Positions 21,073-34,000 of a DNA stretch of 64,000 nucleotides are shown here, piece by piece. The position numbers and the translations under genes were made by a program. Origin of the DNA: Tenodera sinensis (Eukaryota > Arthropoda > Insecta > Mantodea > Mantidae); contig CM060963.1 in the NCBI GenBank assembly GCA_030765045.1, positions 73,123,117 to 73,187,116 of the forward strand. Direction: 5' to 3'. Every line of letters starts with the position of its first letter. The first letter of the stretch is position 1. The notes below the pieces were generated by a model, which was given only the letters and a program-made list of their open reading frames with translations, did not search any database and had not been told where the DNA came from.

Positions 21073-22134
21073 GGAAAACGAAGGCATAAATGAAGGTCTC
21101 CAGGGTGCTGTCTTCCGGGTTATTTTATAACTGACCGTACAGCGGTAGAGGGGGGGGGGCATAGGGTAGGTGGGCATGGTCTGCTGACGGAAAAAAAAAA
21201 GCGTTTTTCGTCTCGCAATTCAGTTGTAGAGAATTTAAGGCTCTAGTAATTCTTTTTTTGCTTGAATGTATAATAGTATAATGTTAAGAAACAGGGTGCA
21301 GCTGTGTGGGAGGAACGTACATGTGTGTAATACCTCACAGTGCAGTTTTAACGGCGGGGAGTTCGGATCCCTATATCTCGTAATACTAGCGTTTAATGAC
21401 AGCGAGCACTCCGCAGACGGCATATGTCCAATAGCACTCCGCAAGATGTATGCCACAATAAAATGGCAATAAACGCTTCGTCGGCAGTTTGCTTTACGAT
21501 CCTATCGTTTTTATTCTTATTATAATATTGCATTATGAAACGGTGCACAAGTGTTGCTATTTCTGAGGCGTCAAGTTTTATAGACACCACTAAAAACATG
21601 TGTAGGTTGTATAACAGCATCTGGAGAACTGGTTCTTTTTATTTCTTCCACCACTTACCTATAGGAGGTAGACAAAGTAGTGCGTTCCACTCAAATACTG
21701 CATATTACCACTTTATTGCAAATACAACTTTTGAAGTATCCTGAATAAAAGTACCATTCGTGGGCCAGCCAATATGACTGGTTTCCCTCAGTGGCCAAGA
21801 TAAATATTGGATTGGATATTTAATACTACGACCCTAAGCTCCACCTTAAGTATAAAACATTAGTAAAATTGAAAAATGTGATGTGTTGTTCTTACATGAC
21901 CTTCTCTTGCAAACTTCATAAAGTATTCTTCCGAACACTTATTCCTCCATAATTAATGTTCCTCCACACAATAACCTTGTGTAGGTTAAGATTGGAAAGG
22001 GTAGACTGAGGCTTGGGTGTTTAAAATGTTGTAAGTCGCCATTAACGTATACTGTCTCATATAAATTGAGATTTCCTTGTGTGGTTTACCGGAAAAAATG
22101 TGAGATGCAGAATTTAACGTCGTGTCACCATGTT
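20776..22134. other. Spacer with long poly(T) run
   Basis: A 52-bp T run lies at 21018-21069 and a 10-bp G run near 21151. Frames here are short and without domains. Confidence 0.5.
21018..21069. repeat. Poly(T) run
   Basis: A 52-bp homopolymer. It could be the tail of a minus-strand retroposon, but no body was recognised on its right side. Confidence 0.97.
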
Positions 22135-22232
22135 GGCCATGACAGCTTAGTGGTTAGAGTATCCGGATGGTAACCAGTAGATCCGTGGTTCAAATTCCGG
22201 TAATGGCATTGAAGTTTTCAGTCTCACTACCC
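22135..22232 (+). mobile_element. tRNA-derived SINE family D, copy 2
   Basis: AGCTTAGTGGTTAGAGTATC is the A-box side and GGTTCAAATTCC near 22188 the B-box side, followed by GAAGTTTTCAGTCTCACTAC. It is close to the inverted copy at 18183-18276. Anticodon-loop identity is not clear. Confidence 0.75.
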
Positions 22233-22246
22233 AATTTCTCATTTGC

Positions 22247-22830
22247 AGAAATTACCTTATTGCTAATTATCTTACGGTACAAGGGGAATATGGGAATTCA
22301 GTAGTCTTTGAGCTATAGTCCAATATTTTAAAGCTTTGAAATTCCGTTCTCCTTGCACGGCCAAGAAATAAAAGAGTAAATATGGACCTTACATTTGAAA
22401 AAAGTTTAACTCACACCAATAATAAGGAATATTTTCGAAATGGTTCACTCAACAAAAAGCTACATTTCGACATAAATTGTGTGCTTTTACGAGATATACA
22501 TTTTCATATAGTAAGATTTGGCCTATCTCTTACCTTTACCAACTATGCAAAAGTCATCAAGAGTAAACACGGCTACGTAGGATATAGTAAGAAAATTCAA
22601 AATATACAACAAATTGTGTTGACATTAACCAACGTTTTGTCTTTCATATTGAGGCAGAGCCCAGCAGAATCCTTAATATTTGCTAGCTTATTAATAAGAT
22701 AGGATCTTTGACATAAATAACCATTCTTTCAATAATAGAAAACATCGAGAATCTCATTAAAATTATTTTCAGGAAAGTTTAACTCCAAGGCTTTTAAAAT
22801 ACGAAGATTGAATTTTATACGCAAAAACAA
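22247..22830 (-). repeat. Family A repeat, minus-strand partial copy (A4)
   Basis: Matches in reverse order include ACAAGGGGAATATGGGAATT, ATTCCGTTCTCCTTGCACG, GGTTCACTC then ACATAAATTGTGTG, and GTAAGATTTGGCCTATCTC. The right terminal part and the hotspot side are incomplete. Confidence 0.75.
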
Positions 22831-23204
22831 TGTATTATTTCCATAAATAGAAAGATCGCCGAATTAAATTATTGAGTATATTAGATTATATGAGCAATAT
22901 TAGATATGACACTCCAGTTGATTAATGTTAGCAGGAATTGCTTTCTATCCATTTTAACATTTATTTCCACTGTTCGTTTGATGACATTGGTAAGAAAAAT
23001 ATTGTACTAAATCTCAGTGGAAGTGTGGACTAATCTGTTGGTATTTAAAATACATCTGGAAATTACACAGTAGTCACTGTGCACTAACATAGGTGTTGAC
23101 GCTGTTCCCTTAAAGTGGCTAACTAAGCTTTTCAAGAGGTGTTGGATTTGGAGTGAACAAATTCATTATGCCAGGAACAGGAAATTTGGAGCAACAGCCC
23201 CAGG
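22831..23204. other. Spacer, nothing recognised
   Basis: AT-rich with no boxes, frames or partner sequence. Confidence 0.45.
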
Positions 23205-23357
23205 TCGAGAAGGCCACATAACTGGCCTGGAGGGCTCGGGGCGCTGACCACGTCCAACGTCCAGTATTGCACCCCACCAATGACGTCTGTAGTGGGCAGA
23301 GGTGGGGGACGCAGCGGCTGGGTGGCAAGCCTTGGCTCTTCATGGGCTGTTGGTCTG
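23205..23357 (+). mobile_element. SINE family C, 3' fragment (copy 2)
   Basis: It shares GCACCCCACCAATGACG, GGGGGACGCAGCGG and GGGCTGTTG with the bodies at 19100-19170 and 43745-43820. The tRNA-like head is missing. Confidence 0.7.
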
Positions 23358-24489
23358 TTTTGTAATATTATGTATTACAAAAATTGAGCCAATGTTTATG
23401 AACTATATATGAACAGCAATTTTGACAATAAAACTAGTATTTTGAAAATCTAAACGATTCGTTTTGTCAAAAGTACTGCTTTCTGGATTCATAAGAGTTT
23501 TAAACACATTAAAACAGAAGGTTCTTCAAAAAGGTGCGCCTAAGTGAACAGCATACCAAAATTATTTTTCTATGTATTTATTTACATGGATATCATGTTT
23601 TGTTTTGAAGCCATAAATGTCATTTTCACACATATTCTAGCCCACGTACTGTGCAAATATTATGATTATAGCTGTAATGATTTAGGACATATATTACAGT
23701 GTGATATATTTTTAATTGTAGATCGTGTGTTTAACTGCAATATACCCTTAACCCAGTAGGTCATATCGGACGACGAATGAATTAAATTGGTGAAATGTAT
23801 GATTAAGTGATCCTGGTATTCATAGAGCTAAAGTTACCCAAACCACAGAGAAAATCTTATTCGGGTGTCTCACATTAACCATGATCGATGGTCGGCTAGA
23901 TTTCTAGGTGTGTACCAATGCCAAAGTAAGGTGTTTCTTGAAGACTATTGTTTGAGTAATGCTATTCCGTTCAATACAAAACCCAAAGCGCTATAATGTC
24001 ATCCCCATTTTCAGGGAGGTGCTGCGGCAAACTGAGAGTCAGACAAATATTTCACATTGTGGAAGTGGTGGAGCGAGGGTGGTCAATCTTCCAACAAGGA
24101 GAATCAGCAGAGCAAGTGAAATGCGAAGGAAAGAAGGGAGTAAAACGCCCACAGTGCACTGGACCAAGAGCTAAAGTGCTATATGGGGATGTGCCTTCCG
24201 CGTCTACAGAAAATGATGTCTAACCCTGTGCTAAATCAAGAGACGCTGCAGCAAATAAATCAATACCCTTCTGGAGAAACCTGACATTCCGAGTTAAATA
24301 CATAAATACATCGATGTTTCTCCACAAGAGAAACTCGTATTTAAGCTGAAAATAACTGTGTTAAACACTTTGAAACCTCTAACGGAATGTCCGTTGACCC
24401 AAAGAAGTTATATAAATGTCCCCATCATTATCAGGTTTAAGGACACCGAAGTTAAACACACCAATCTACACATGAAAAATGTAAACATC
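23358..24489. other. Spacer, unrecognised purine-rich block at about 24030-24220
   Basis: Two overlapping frames of about 70-75 codons lie at 23959-24223, but neither carries a domain I recognise. Nothing else is visible. Confidence 0.4.
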
Positions 24490-24497
24490 GCCTAAAC

Positions 24498-24865
24498 CAG
24501 CCCTGTCCAACGCGACGCGTGTTATGTATTTTTCTGGCGCCCTTAATAAACAAATTTTTACTCCGACGATTTCTAATATTAATTTAAGTTTCAAGAGAAA
24601 CCTATTTCCTTCTGAATATATTGCCAGTATATACCCATTAAGTATGCTTTTGTGCACCTAAAGCTGTCTTCATTACTCCCGTATCCAATACTTTGCCTTT
24701 TTCCTCTCAAAAGAAGGGCCCTAATGACCTAGTTGTCGACGGGCCCTTAAGCAAAACTCACTCACTCTCAAAAGAAGGGTACTTGCCCTAACGGTGGTTG
24801 TGATGGCGCCCGCGCCTCCTTGGGCAGGACTTAAATGTGCCCGAGCACAGAGTTGGACAGCACTG
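24498..24865 (+). mobile_element. hAT-like non-autonomous element
   Basis: The left end CAGCCCTGTCCAAC and the inverted right end CAGTGCTGTCCAAC match at 12 of 14 bases. Flanking octamers GCCTAAAC and ACCTTAAC agree at 6 of 8, fitting the 8-bp duplication of hAT elements. Without the micro-insertion it is about 310 bp. No transposase is encoded. Confidence 0.7.
24719..24764 (+). mobile_element. 46-bp micro-insertion, copy 2 (15-bp target duplication)
   Basis: The core GTTGTCGACGGGCCCTTAA is followed by an ACTCACTCA tail. Perfect 15-bp repeats CTCTCAAAAGAAGGG flank it at 24704-24718 and 24765-24779. It sits inside the hAT-like element, so it is the younger insertion. It is the cleanest of the four copies. 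Confidence 0.9.
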
Positions 24866-24873
24866 ACCTTAAC

Positions 24874-25444
24874 CATTACAGTTGTAATCATACTTTATGA
24901 ACTATACATTGTACAGTAATTGAGGTAGAATATATGTGAAAATCAGGTTTTTAGGTTCAAAATAAGGTATGTGACATCAATGTAAATTATTACACAGAAG
25001 AAATGATTTTAATATTCTGAACTTCACTTAGGTGCACTTCTTGCAAGAACCCTCTGGCCTAGCGAGCTTAAATGTATGACGAACCCAGAAAACAGTACCT
25101 ATCGTATTTCTGACAAAATGACTAGGTTAGAGACATTTAAAAATTTAGTTCAAAGTTTGTAATATATAACATTAGAGTTTTTAAATTGTATATAAAATAT
25201 GGCATAACTCCTCCACTCATTTTAAAGTTAATATGATGTATGAGTAGTTCAGAATATTTGACCTTCCTAGATACATACAATAGTTTTGAAGAAAATTGTA
25301 TTTGTCTATAGAAAATTATAACTTAAGGGAAAATGTAAAAATGTAAAAGCTCACAAAAGGGCGTGATTTATTCAGCAGGTTATTCAAATTCGATGTTTAC
25401 AAATATAAATTGCACAGTAACCCATTGTTATATATCAATCAATA

Positions 25445-25492
<48 letters not shown>

Positions 25493-26425
25493 ACTCTAAT
25501 AGCGAAAAGAAAATATATGTTTGACTTTTGACCTCAGAAACTACCTTAACGCCTTTCTAAGTGTTTACGTTCATCTTGGCAATTAAGATTTACCCAGATA
25601 GTTAAACTCGAATTAATTTTTATTGTCCCTTCTCAAGTGTTACCGTGTACATACAATTTAACTATTAAGAGCATAGTCCATTATTTATAAGGTATAAGCT
25701 TTTACAGTAATAAATTTAATAGTATAGGAAATAGATAGTCCTTTTCTTGTAATTACTTTCCGCTTTCATTTTACACCTTTTTGTGTTCATTAGTGCTGCA
25801 ATAGCAGCACACAGCTGCACTCCATCTTGTAACTCGTTGCCGGCATTTATAGAAAACGTGGTTTTTAAAGCGAATTTGTTGTAATGTTAATATATTATTC
25901 AATAAGACATTTATATTAAATCCATCTATATGGTACACAAAAGATGCCAAATTGACTGACAATTTGTCTGGAGCAACAAGTTTGACCGAATCATTTATTT
26001 GTTATCTTCTTTAAACTTCACATATAGTTTACAAAAGTCTTACTTACGGAGATGCTTATTTTTACTTCTTTCCCTTGTATTTGGCATTCTGTTGTGCACA
26101 TAATGGGGAAGTATAATGAATCCACTATTTGTTTTTATACCTCATTACTCTTTTTCCGCGTTCTTTTACACCCCTTGTTCCTTTTTGCTCCACATGCCTC
26201 GTTAATCTTATTTCTTCTGCTTCATATGATCTTGAGCTAAAAATCGTCCAAAGTTCAGGGCGAAACTGATTGGAAACTGATTCGATTTATCTTGTCTTAA
26301 ATTATGTTTTCCTTTTTCCGTGTAATCGCATTCCAGGACATAATGCAAATTATAATGCAGTCTACTAAATTTGGTGCATCTCCACGCCCTTGTTCTCTCT
26401 TAAAACACCTCTTTTTGCTACCCAG
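24874..26425. other. AT-rich spacer with poly(A)
   Basis: A 43-bp A run lies at 25446-25488. Frames such as 26052-26240 are hydrophobic low-complexity artefacts of T-rich DNA. Confidence 0.5.
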
Positions 26426-26429
26426 CACG

Positions 26430-26715
26430 GATCTAGGACAGAGAGATGAGGTAAACGGAAGCCATAGGTCCATCACAAGGCAGCGAAGGCAGAGACGCGT
26501 GGGAGTCTCTAAAGCGATTTAAAATTTAAGCCACCAGGAAGCTCCTCTCCACTACCAAGAGAGTGTCGAAGCGACGCTTACAACCCGGAAAGCGGCACGC
26601 AGCTACCCTCAACGGGAGCAGTGGCAAGGGTTTACCAAGCGCAAGCAACCGCACCATCTGCTTGCAGCCATTAGAACCACTGCGCTAACAACTCGGCCTG
26701 AAAGATGACAAGGGA
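26430..26715 (-). mobile_element. tRNA-derived SINE-like sequence, family I, copy 1
   Basis: On the minus strand CCTTGTCATCTTTCAGG is followed by GTTAGCGCAGTGGTTCTAAT, which resembles a tRNA A-box half. The same CCTTGTCATCTTTCAGG module opens the sequence at 46224. The end is uncertain. Confidence 0.5.
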
Positions 26716-26864
26716 AATGAAATGATAAGCGAAAGGAATGGAAACCATGGAATGAAATCAAGTACTCCAGATACGCGTATGCGACAATAGAAAATCACGG
26801 CATCGGTAATGGTGCTACTCGCTCAACATTGCGGTTTGTATCTTTATGGTTTTTAGTACGTTAG

Positions 26865-26867
<3 letters not shown>

Positions 26868-26921
<54 letters not shown>

Positions 26922-27068
26922 TCACACTCTCATTCATACTTCCAGACTCTAGGGAGGATAAGGAACATTCCTGGTTGGAGAAAAGTGTCTACCCTCCCCC
27001 CTGCCGGTAAACGAACCCGGGACCACTTACACAGCTGGCAGTTGCTCCACGACTGAGCTACGGGTCAG
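26868..27068 (-). mobile_element. tRNA-derived SINE family E with (TG)n tail, copy 1
   Basis: On the minus strand the head CCCGTAGCTCAGTCGTGGAG carries an A box and GGGTTCGTTTACC a B box. The body contains ATCCTCCCTAGAGTCTGG, and the 3' end is a TG array seen as (CA)n at 26868-26920 on the plus strand. The copy at 63652-63826 has the same order. Confidence 0.8.
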
Positions 27069-28114
27069 CCTGTCTGTATCTTTTGCATCCAATTTTAACT
27101 AGTTTCATTAACGCTAAGTTTAAATAGTTCGCACAATAATGCGTGAGCACGTCACTAGAGAGTTGGTTATTTGTTGAAGGGGATTCTCAATTTTATGATG
27201 AAACTCTCCTCTCTGCCGGATGTAGATTGGTATCGTAGGTAACTCCCAAGTGTACGGATGCTGCAGCATTAACTTACGGAAGAGATGTGTAGTGCGGATA
27301 TGACCGTGTGGTTCAGGTCCAGAGTTTCTGAACCCTGGAACAAGCTTCTAAATAACTTTCGAGGTTCGGATGTTGTTGCTGCACGCTTCAACGCACGAGT
27401 CAAGCAATTTAACACACCAGCAGTTGGCACATCGGTTTAAAAGTCCATTTCGGTAATGGAATTTAGTCTATCAATCGTATGTCAGCGCACCAGCTACAGC
27501 AAGAGGGGCATAACTCCGTGTTGGGCCGCTTTGTACCGTATTTATTGTCGATCCTGCTTCGTTCCTTCCATTTCTTTTAGGTTTCTCTGTTCACAATATA
27601 TAGGTGCAGTATATAACTTCTGTTTTTCACCTCCAATATTTTATGCATTATATTCTCACTATCTAATTTATTAGCATTTACTCACATTTTATGAATATAT
27701 TTATACTTTAAGATAAACTTATATTCTTCAAAGTTCAAGGAATTTTGTCTTTAAGTCTCAGTAGTTAAGTACAAAGCTGTTGCATTTAGAAGAGGTAGTT
27801 GTGAAGCATTAGTAGGAATGATTCTTGGAGATAAACGTAAATAAAGCTCCTATATAAGGTATCAATATCCATAAAATTAAAGATGTAAATAAAACAAATA
27901 CAGGCATACATAATACAGCTAATAATTAGAAAACAAAGGATTTATATGGAGTTCCAAATATTACAATTTCTAATTAGTTTAAATTGATGTAATAACTTGC
28001 CTTCCATAGGGTATAATGGTCACAAGCAAGCTGCATTAAATATAAAAACAATTTGTACAATTGCATTTTGTTTATCACTTACGAGAGGCATTCTAAAGTT
28101 TTCGGCCTGACTTA
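27069..28114. other. Spacer, nothing recognised
   Basis: No boxes, domains or repeat partner. The region ends at the target duplication of the LINE insertion. Confidence 0.45.
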
Positions 28115-29190
28115 TAGATAAGCAATGTTGTTGTTGTTTTCTAGTGCCTTGCATCTGGCAATGAAGCCATTAGCATTCGTGCTTTCCAATACTTTTGAAC
28201 TGTAGTTTCTTCTGATCTTAATGCTTCACAGGTCTTCAAGTGGTCTTCATTCATTTCTGCTGGGTCGTTACACAGGACACATATTGGTGAGGCTGAGATA
28301 CCTATTCTGTAGAGATGACTTGCTAAGCAGTCGTGATTTGTCAATAGTCGGAAGGCTGCAACCGCTGTTTTCCTTGGTCTCTGGGGGATTATATCTGGAT
28401 TGGAAAGTAGTGTAATCCATTTTTTATCTTTGGCATTTGTTTCTATTTCTTGTAGGTATGAATGAGAAAATTTTTTAATGATCAAGCGTTTTATTGAGGA
28501 ATATGAGAAATTGAATTTAGACTTTTGTTTTATTGTTGTGCCTTTCTTTGCAAGTGAGTCTGCAGCTTCGTTCCCCATGACTCCACAGTGTGCTGGAATC
28601 CATTGGAGATGAACAGTCTTATTAACTTTTTGGAGTTGTGTTAACATTTTGTAGCATTCTCTAATTTTTGTTGACTTCTTTGTAGTATTTGAACATATTC
28701 CCTGAATTGCAGCTTTAGAATCTGAAAGAATGACTGCCTTGTTAAATTTATTTAAGGGAAGATTTAATAATTGTCGGAGAGCAATGTATATAGCCTCTAG
28801 TTCTCCATCATAATTTGTTGTGTCCCGGCCAACAGAATGATAAAAGGAAAAATGTGAACATGTAACTCCAGCTCCAGTAAGGTTTTCCTTCGAGGATCCA
28901 TCAGTATATATGTGCAGCCATTCTTCTGTGGGATACCTAGTATTGATTGTTTCCAGAGCTAGAAGTTTTTGTATTTCTTTTGGTGTGTCTGATTTACTTA
29001 TTTCCTCTATTAATTCCAAATTGAAGGTAGGTTGCAATAATTCCAATGGATTTTCTCTTATAAGTAGATTTTCTCTGGTGTTAGGAATGTTCAATTTGGA
29101 TTTAATCTGTGTTACCTTTTCTAGGAAACTACTATGAGTTTTAAGGATTGAAGGGGGGAGGTTCTCTTCTGTCCATTAGATAAGCAATGT
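28115..29190 (-). mobile_element. 5'-truncated LINE with perfect 14-bp target duplication
   Basis: The insert 28129-29176 is bounded by TAGATAAGCAATGT at 28115-28128 and again at 29177-29190. In element orientation it starts mid-ORF2 and ends in TAG followed almost at once by AAAACAACAACAACA. The 3' UTR is therefore nearly absent and the tail is an AAC repeat instead of plain poly(A). The open frame and perfect duplication mark it as young. Confidence 0.95.
28141..29178 (-). CDS. LINE ORF2 C-terminal part: RNase H and zinc-binding motif
   Basis: The frame is open from the 5' truncation point to a TAG at 28143-28141. It has no native start because the upstream RT region is gone; residue numbers here start at the TTG codon at 29094. 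The RNase HI domain shows IYTDGSS (Asp65), GELEAI (Glu98), LSDSKAAI (Asp125) and HCGVMGNEAAD (Asp179), the full acidic catalytic set. A C-terminal CX2CX9HX3C motif (Cys272-Cys289) follows. RNase H degrades element RNA during second-strand synthesis in Jockey- and I-like LINEs that carry it. There are no internal stops or frameshifts. The clade cannot be fixed without the RT domain. Confidence 0.88.
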
Positions 29191-29986
29191 GAAGTTGTAA
29201 AATTGCAATAATAGTTTAGATGACATGCAGTACATTTCAGACCCGTAGATGTCACTTGTTTGTGACGACCATAACAGCTAACTAGTGTTAATATTTTCTA
29301 TAGAGTGAGCTGAAATACGAACTGTGGTAAGGTTCTTAGTTTTGAAAGGTTTTGGTACCAATCAGAAAAAATAAATTAGAATCGAAATTTATTTTAAATA
29401 TCTAAAACGTAGGCTGCTGTATTTAAACGTGGTCGTACGTCCATTGAAGATCATGACAACTGCGAATGTCTCAAAACCGCTACGACTTACGAGTTTGTGA
29501 CACTTATTCAATGATTGGCCACGCCGTGGTATAAGCAGCGCATAGTCGGGTTTTCCGGTTTCCCCCACCATCTCACTGCACCGCTGCTCCATCTTCATTT
29601 CATGTAGAATCGGCCGCATGTTGTAAAAGCGGGCGTTAAACACTACCAAGACACCAAGTACTCAATGATCGCAGATTAAGACACTCGAGTTGGCTGACAC
29701 TAAAGCACTTCAATAACCAATATCTACTACAGTTTATGCAACAATTAGGATATAAGAAAGTCTTCTACTCAATGCGTGAAGCGTTTGTAAGCAACGGATA
29801 AAAGTGTATTCAAATAAACATTTCTCAAGATGTTATAAAGGGGTTTCCCCGACTTTAAAAACAGTGACTTATATCTAAATGTGAGAGAATATTATAAATA
29901 AGCAGGTATTATTTTACAATTATTTGTACATTTTACTCCAACATTTCTGTAGAAAAATTGTGGTTAGATTAACTGATCTAAATTAA
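29191..29986. other. Spacer with a weak SINE-like segment
   Basis: Near 29550 GGGTTTTCCGGTTTCCCCC resembles the central module of the SINE at 4465-4700, but no head or tail is clear. The rest is featureless. Confidence 0.35.
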
Positions 29987-29990
29987 GTAC

Positions 29991-32308
<2,318 letters not shown>

Positions 32309-32312
32309 GTAC

Positions 32313-33835
32313 GTTTTTGCAACAAAAGGCATTGCGGCTTAATTGGTTTTCATACAGATGCACAAAGAACCACAGTGTTATGGCGTTAACACACGTAACA
32401 AGATTTCCTACTAGTTAGTGCCTCGCAAAGTTAAGAAAATAACCACACAATATCTTCCATCACACGGGTATACAAAATAATATACGAAGGGAAGGGAAGT
32501 CATTACATTAATTTAAATCAGTAGTAGATCTTGGTATTTGGAACACATTTTATATTTTACGTTTTTGTCTCTGACAATTTCCTACGGATTCATTTTAGTT
32601 TTGCCGTAAACAAACTGTTAACACTGCAGATTGTGTGTCACTTTTCCTAGCTCGGTACATAAACAAACAACGTAATGGTGCATCTTGAGAACATAACACA
32701 CACCTGCCTTGTCCTTCCATGTTTGCTGTGCGAGTGTAGGCCAATCACAAGTGTTAGCTCCCAAAGCATTACACGAAAGCGAAAGCGCCCGACTTGTTTA
32801 CATCTACAAACAAGGTTAATTCCCTGACCAACCTCAGCGCAACGTTGTCCACTTACTTTACGACTCAAAGAGCTGCTCGGAGTATTCCTTCACGTCTTTC
32901 AAGTTATTATTTTGAAACCCTGTGTGATGTCCCATAATTACTTCCAAATATATGTCAGAAATAAGTTACTCTGGGCATCTTACAAGTAACAAACTTGTAA
33001 TCTTTGTTATCTTTATACACTCTTGTGGAATTACGCATTCAATTTGGATAAAAAACTATTTATTTTTTTCGAAATCGGCTGATCAAAGAACGAAATACCA
33101 TTCAACTTTTTTGTTTGCAATGTTTATATGAAGCACATATTAGAAAGAATGTAATTTTCTTTCGACCCTGTATGTATTTTACATCACATATTGCATAAAT
33201 CATATGTTCAACGGTAATATTTAAATTGAATGAAGTATATTTTTCATTATTCTCATATTTCTTGCTTTTGGCTTTTATATTAAACTCATTTTGAAAATGT
33301 TATTCCAGCCTTTTATCTACACATTCACATTGACCACACTTTGTACAACAGTACGTTATACAGCGATGCATCCGAACATTCATTCAGGCCTTAAGCCGTT
33401 AATATGTTTACAGCTGTGTTATTCTAACTCGGCCGTATTTCAAACAAATGTCCTAAAGACAGACCAACAACACAAATTCAATATAAAATATCCCAGGGAA
33501 AGTGATCCTTTGTTTCATGCAGATGATATATGTTTATTGTTTTGCGCGTGTATATACTCTGTGGATATTTGTTTCCAGTATTAATGACACTGCCTGCTGC
33601 AGATAGATGAATCTCATACGAGTAAACGAGTAAAAATACAAACTGTCTTGAATGCTTCTTGTATTCGTATGTAAAATTCTATGTACCCATTAGAGGGTTA
33701 ACAAACGATGACTGAATAATTTCATCCAGTACGAACGATTGCTTCATTAGTTGTAATTAACTGAAACCTTATTTTTTTTACACCACTTACTAATGCACGT
33801 TCTTGAGGAATAAAAAGTAAGAGAATTAATTTGCG
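32313..33835. other. Spacer, nothing recognised
   Basis: A 97-codon frame at 33291-33584 has no recognisable domain. It lies between two copies of the same LTR family. Confidence 0.4.
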
Positions 33836-34000
33836 ACATTCCTTTGTGTTAAAATTACGATAGAACAGCACCGCAGTGAGTTATAAGGTCAGGGCGAATT
33901 GTAAATTGTGTTAATAAAACGGAGAACTGTGTTTTGTGATTCAGATTTAGCAGAAATAAAGTGACATTAAAAGTAACCGCTCTTATGGTCCGTCATAACA
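33836..34000 (+). mobile_element. LTR fragment related to the LTR at 29991-32308
   Basis: It aligns with 32140-32305: both contain TTACGAT then GAACAG, AATTGTAAATTGTG, GAACTGTG then TGTGA, and ATAAAGTGACA. It carries a cleaner AATAAAG signal near 33956. Only the 3' part of the LTR is present and no GATA array is here. Confidence 0.75.
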
